Positions 63,916 through 64,000 of a stretch of 64,000 nt of DNA are shown here, piece by piece (positions within the stretch are counted from its first letter, which is position 1; the number at the start of each line of letters is the position of its first letter). Position numbers and translations under genes: made by a program. The DNA lies in NCBI GenBank assembly GCA_002862205.1, contig PKCN01000271.1, positions 54,788 to 118,787 of the forward strand, in the 5' to 3' direction. Source of the DNA: Planctomycetaceae bacterium. Lineage in GTDB: Bacteria > Planctomycetota > Planctomycetia > Pirellulales > Pirellulaceae. The notes beneath the pieces were generated by a model that ran no database searches, was not told the DNA's origin, and saw only the letters and a program-made list of their open reading frames with translations.

Positions 63916-64000
63916 ACTGCCCTTCTACATCACTGCCCTTCTACATCACTGCCCTTCTACATCACTGCCCTTCTACATCACTGCCCTTCTACATCACTGC
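63916..64000. repeat. 16-bp tandem repeat, at least 5 copies, running off the window
   Basis: Perfect units ACTGCCCTTCTACATC at 63916, 63932, 63948, 63964 and 63980, followed by ACTGC at the window end. The copies are identical. No spacers, so it is a simple tandem array, not CRISPR. Confidence 0.95.

Noticed and set aside
63916..64000. CRISPR-like array at the window end
   Set aside because: The 16-bp units follow each other with no spacers; this is a simple tandem repeat.

Overview
The window looks like a chromosomal segment of a planctomycete of the Pirellulaceae/Rhodopirellula type. This is inferred from gene content, not from a search: SHD1-type and DUF1559-type proteins, a secreted sulfatase next to a ThuA protein, an ECF sigma factor paired with a FecR-like membrane protein, Ser/Thr kinases with an FHA partner, and a flhA-flhF-fliA cluster. 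Most genes are housekeeping and intact. No tRNA, rRNA, CRISPR array, transposase or phage gene was recognised.

Layout. 0-7 kb: the N-terminal part of a transglutaminase-like protein, polyphosphate kinase, adenylosuccinate lyase and a large secreted protein of unknown role. 7-11 kb: a minus-strand run larB - NAD(P)HX dehydratase - ribF - nrnA. 11-17.4 kb: an accessory island between larB and argG holding an ECF sigma factor, a FecR-like membrane protein and a secreted SHD1/thioredoxin-fold protein. It is flanked by a broken argG copy beside intact larB and a broken larB copy beside intact argG. 17.5-25 kb: a DUF1559-like protein, dtd, a membrane-bound hydrolase, CvpA, accA, a kinase and a glycosyltransferase. 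25-29.7 kb: flhA-flhF-small membrane protein-fliA ending in a strong terminator. 30-39 kb: sulfatase, ThuA, serA, serC, NYN protein, FHA protein and kinase. 38.8-46 kb: truA-asd, a SUMF1-fold protein, an HtrA protease and a UxaC-like isomerase. 46-48 kb: leuA behind a leucine-attenuation leader. 48-51 kb: fliP-fliQ-fliR-flhB. 51-58 kb: a cytochrome-oxidase maturation operon (cytochrome c, ctaA, ctaB, ABC transporter, SCO, DUF420). 58-63.6 kb: a cupredoxin-like protein, purD and rpmE-prfA-prmC. The window ends in a 16-bp tandem repeat.

Three observations stand out. (1) The thioredoxin-fold gene of the island has one in-frame TGA exactly where the first active-site cysteine (C-x-x-C-[HK]-x-M) is expected, followed at 23 nt by a hairpin that fits the general bacterial SECIS pattern; it is either a new selenoprotein or a recent nonsense mutation. 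(2) The larB/argG divergent junction is present twice, each copy keeping one gene and decaying the other, which brackets the sigma-factor island. (3) leuA is preceded by a good promoter, a 19-residue leader peptide with four consecutive Leu codons, and a strong intrinsic terminator with a possible competing antiterminator. In addition, short tandem repeats (15-25 bp units) occur at six places, three of them in frame inside proteins.
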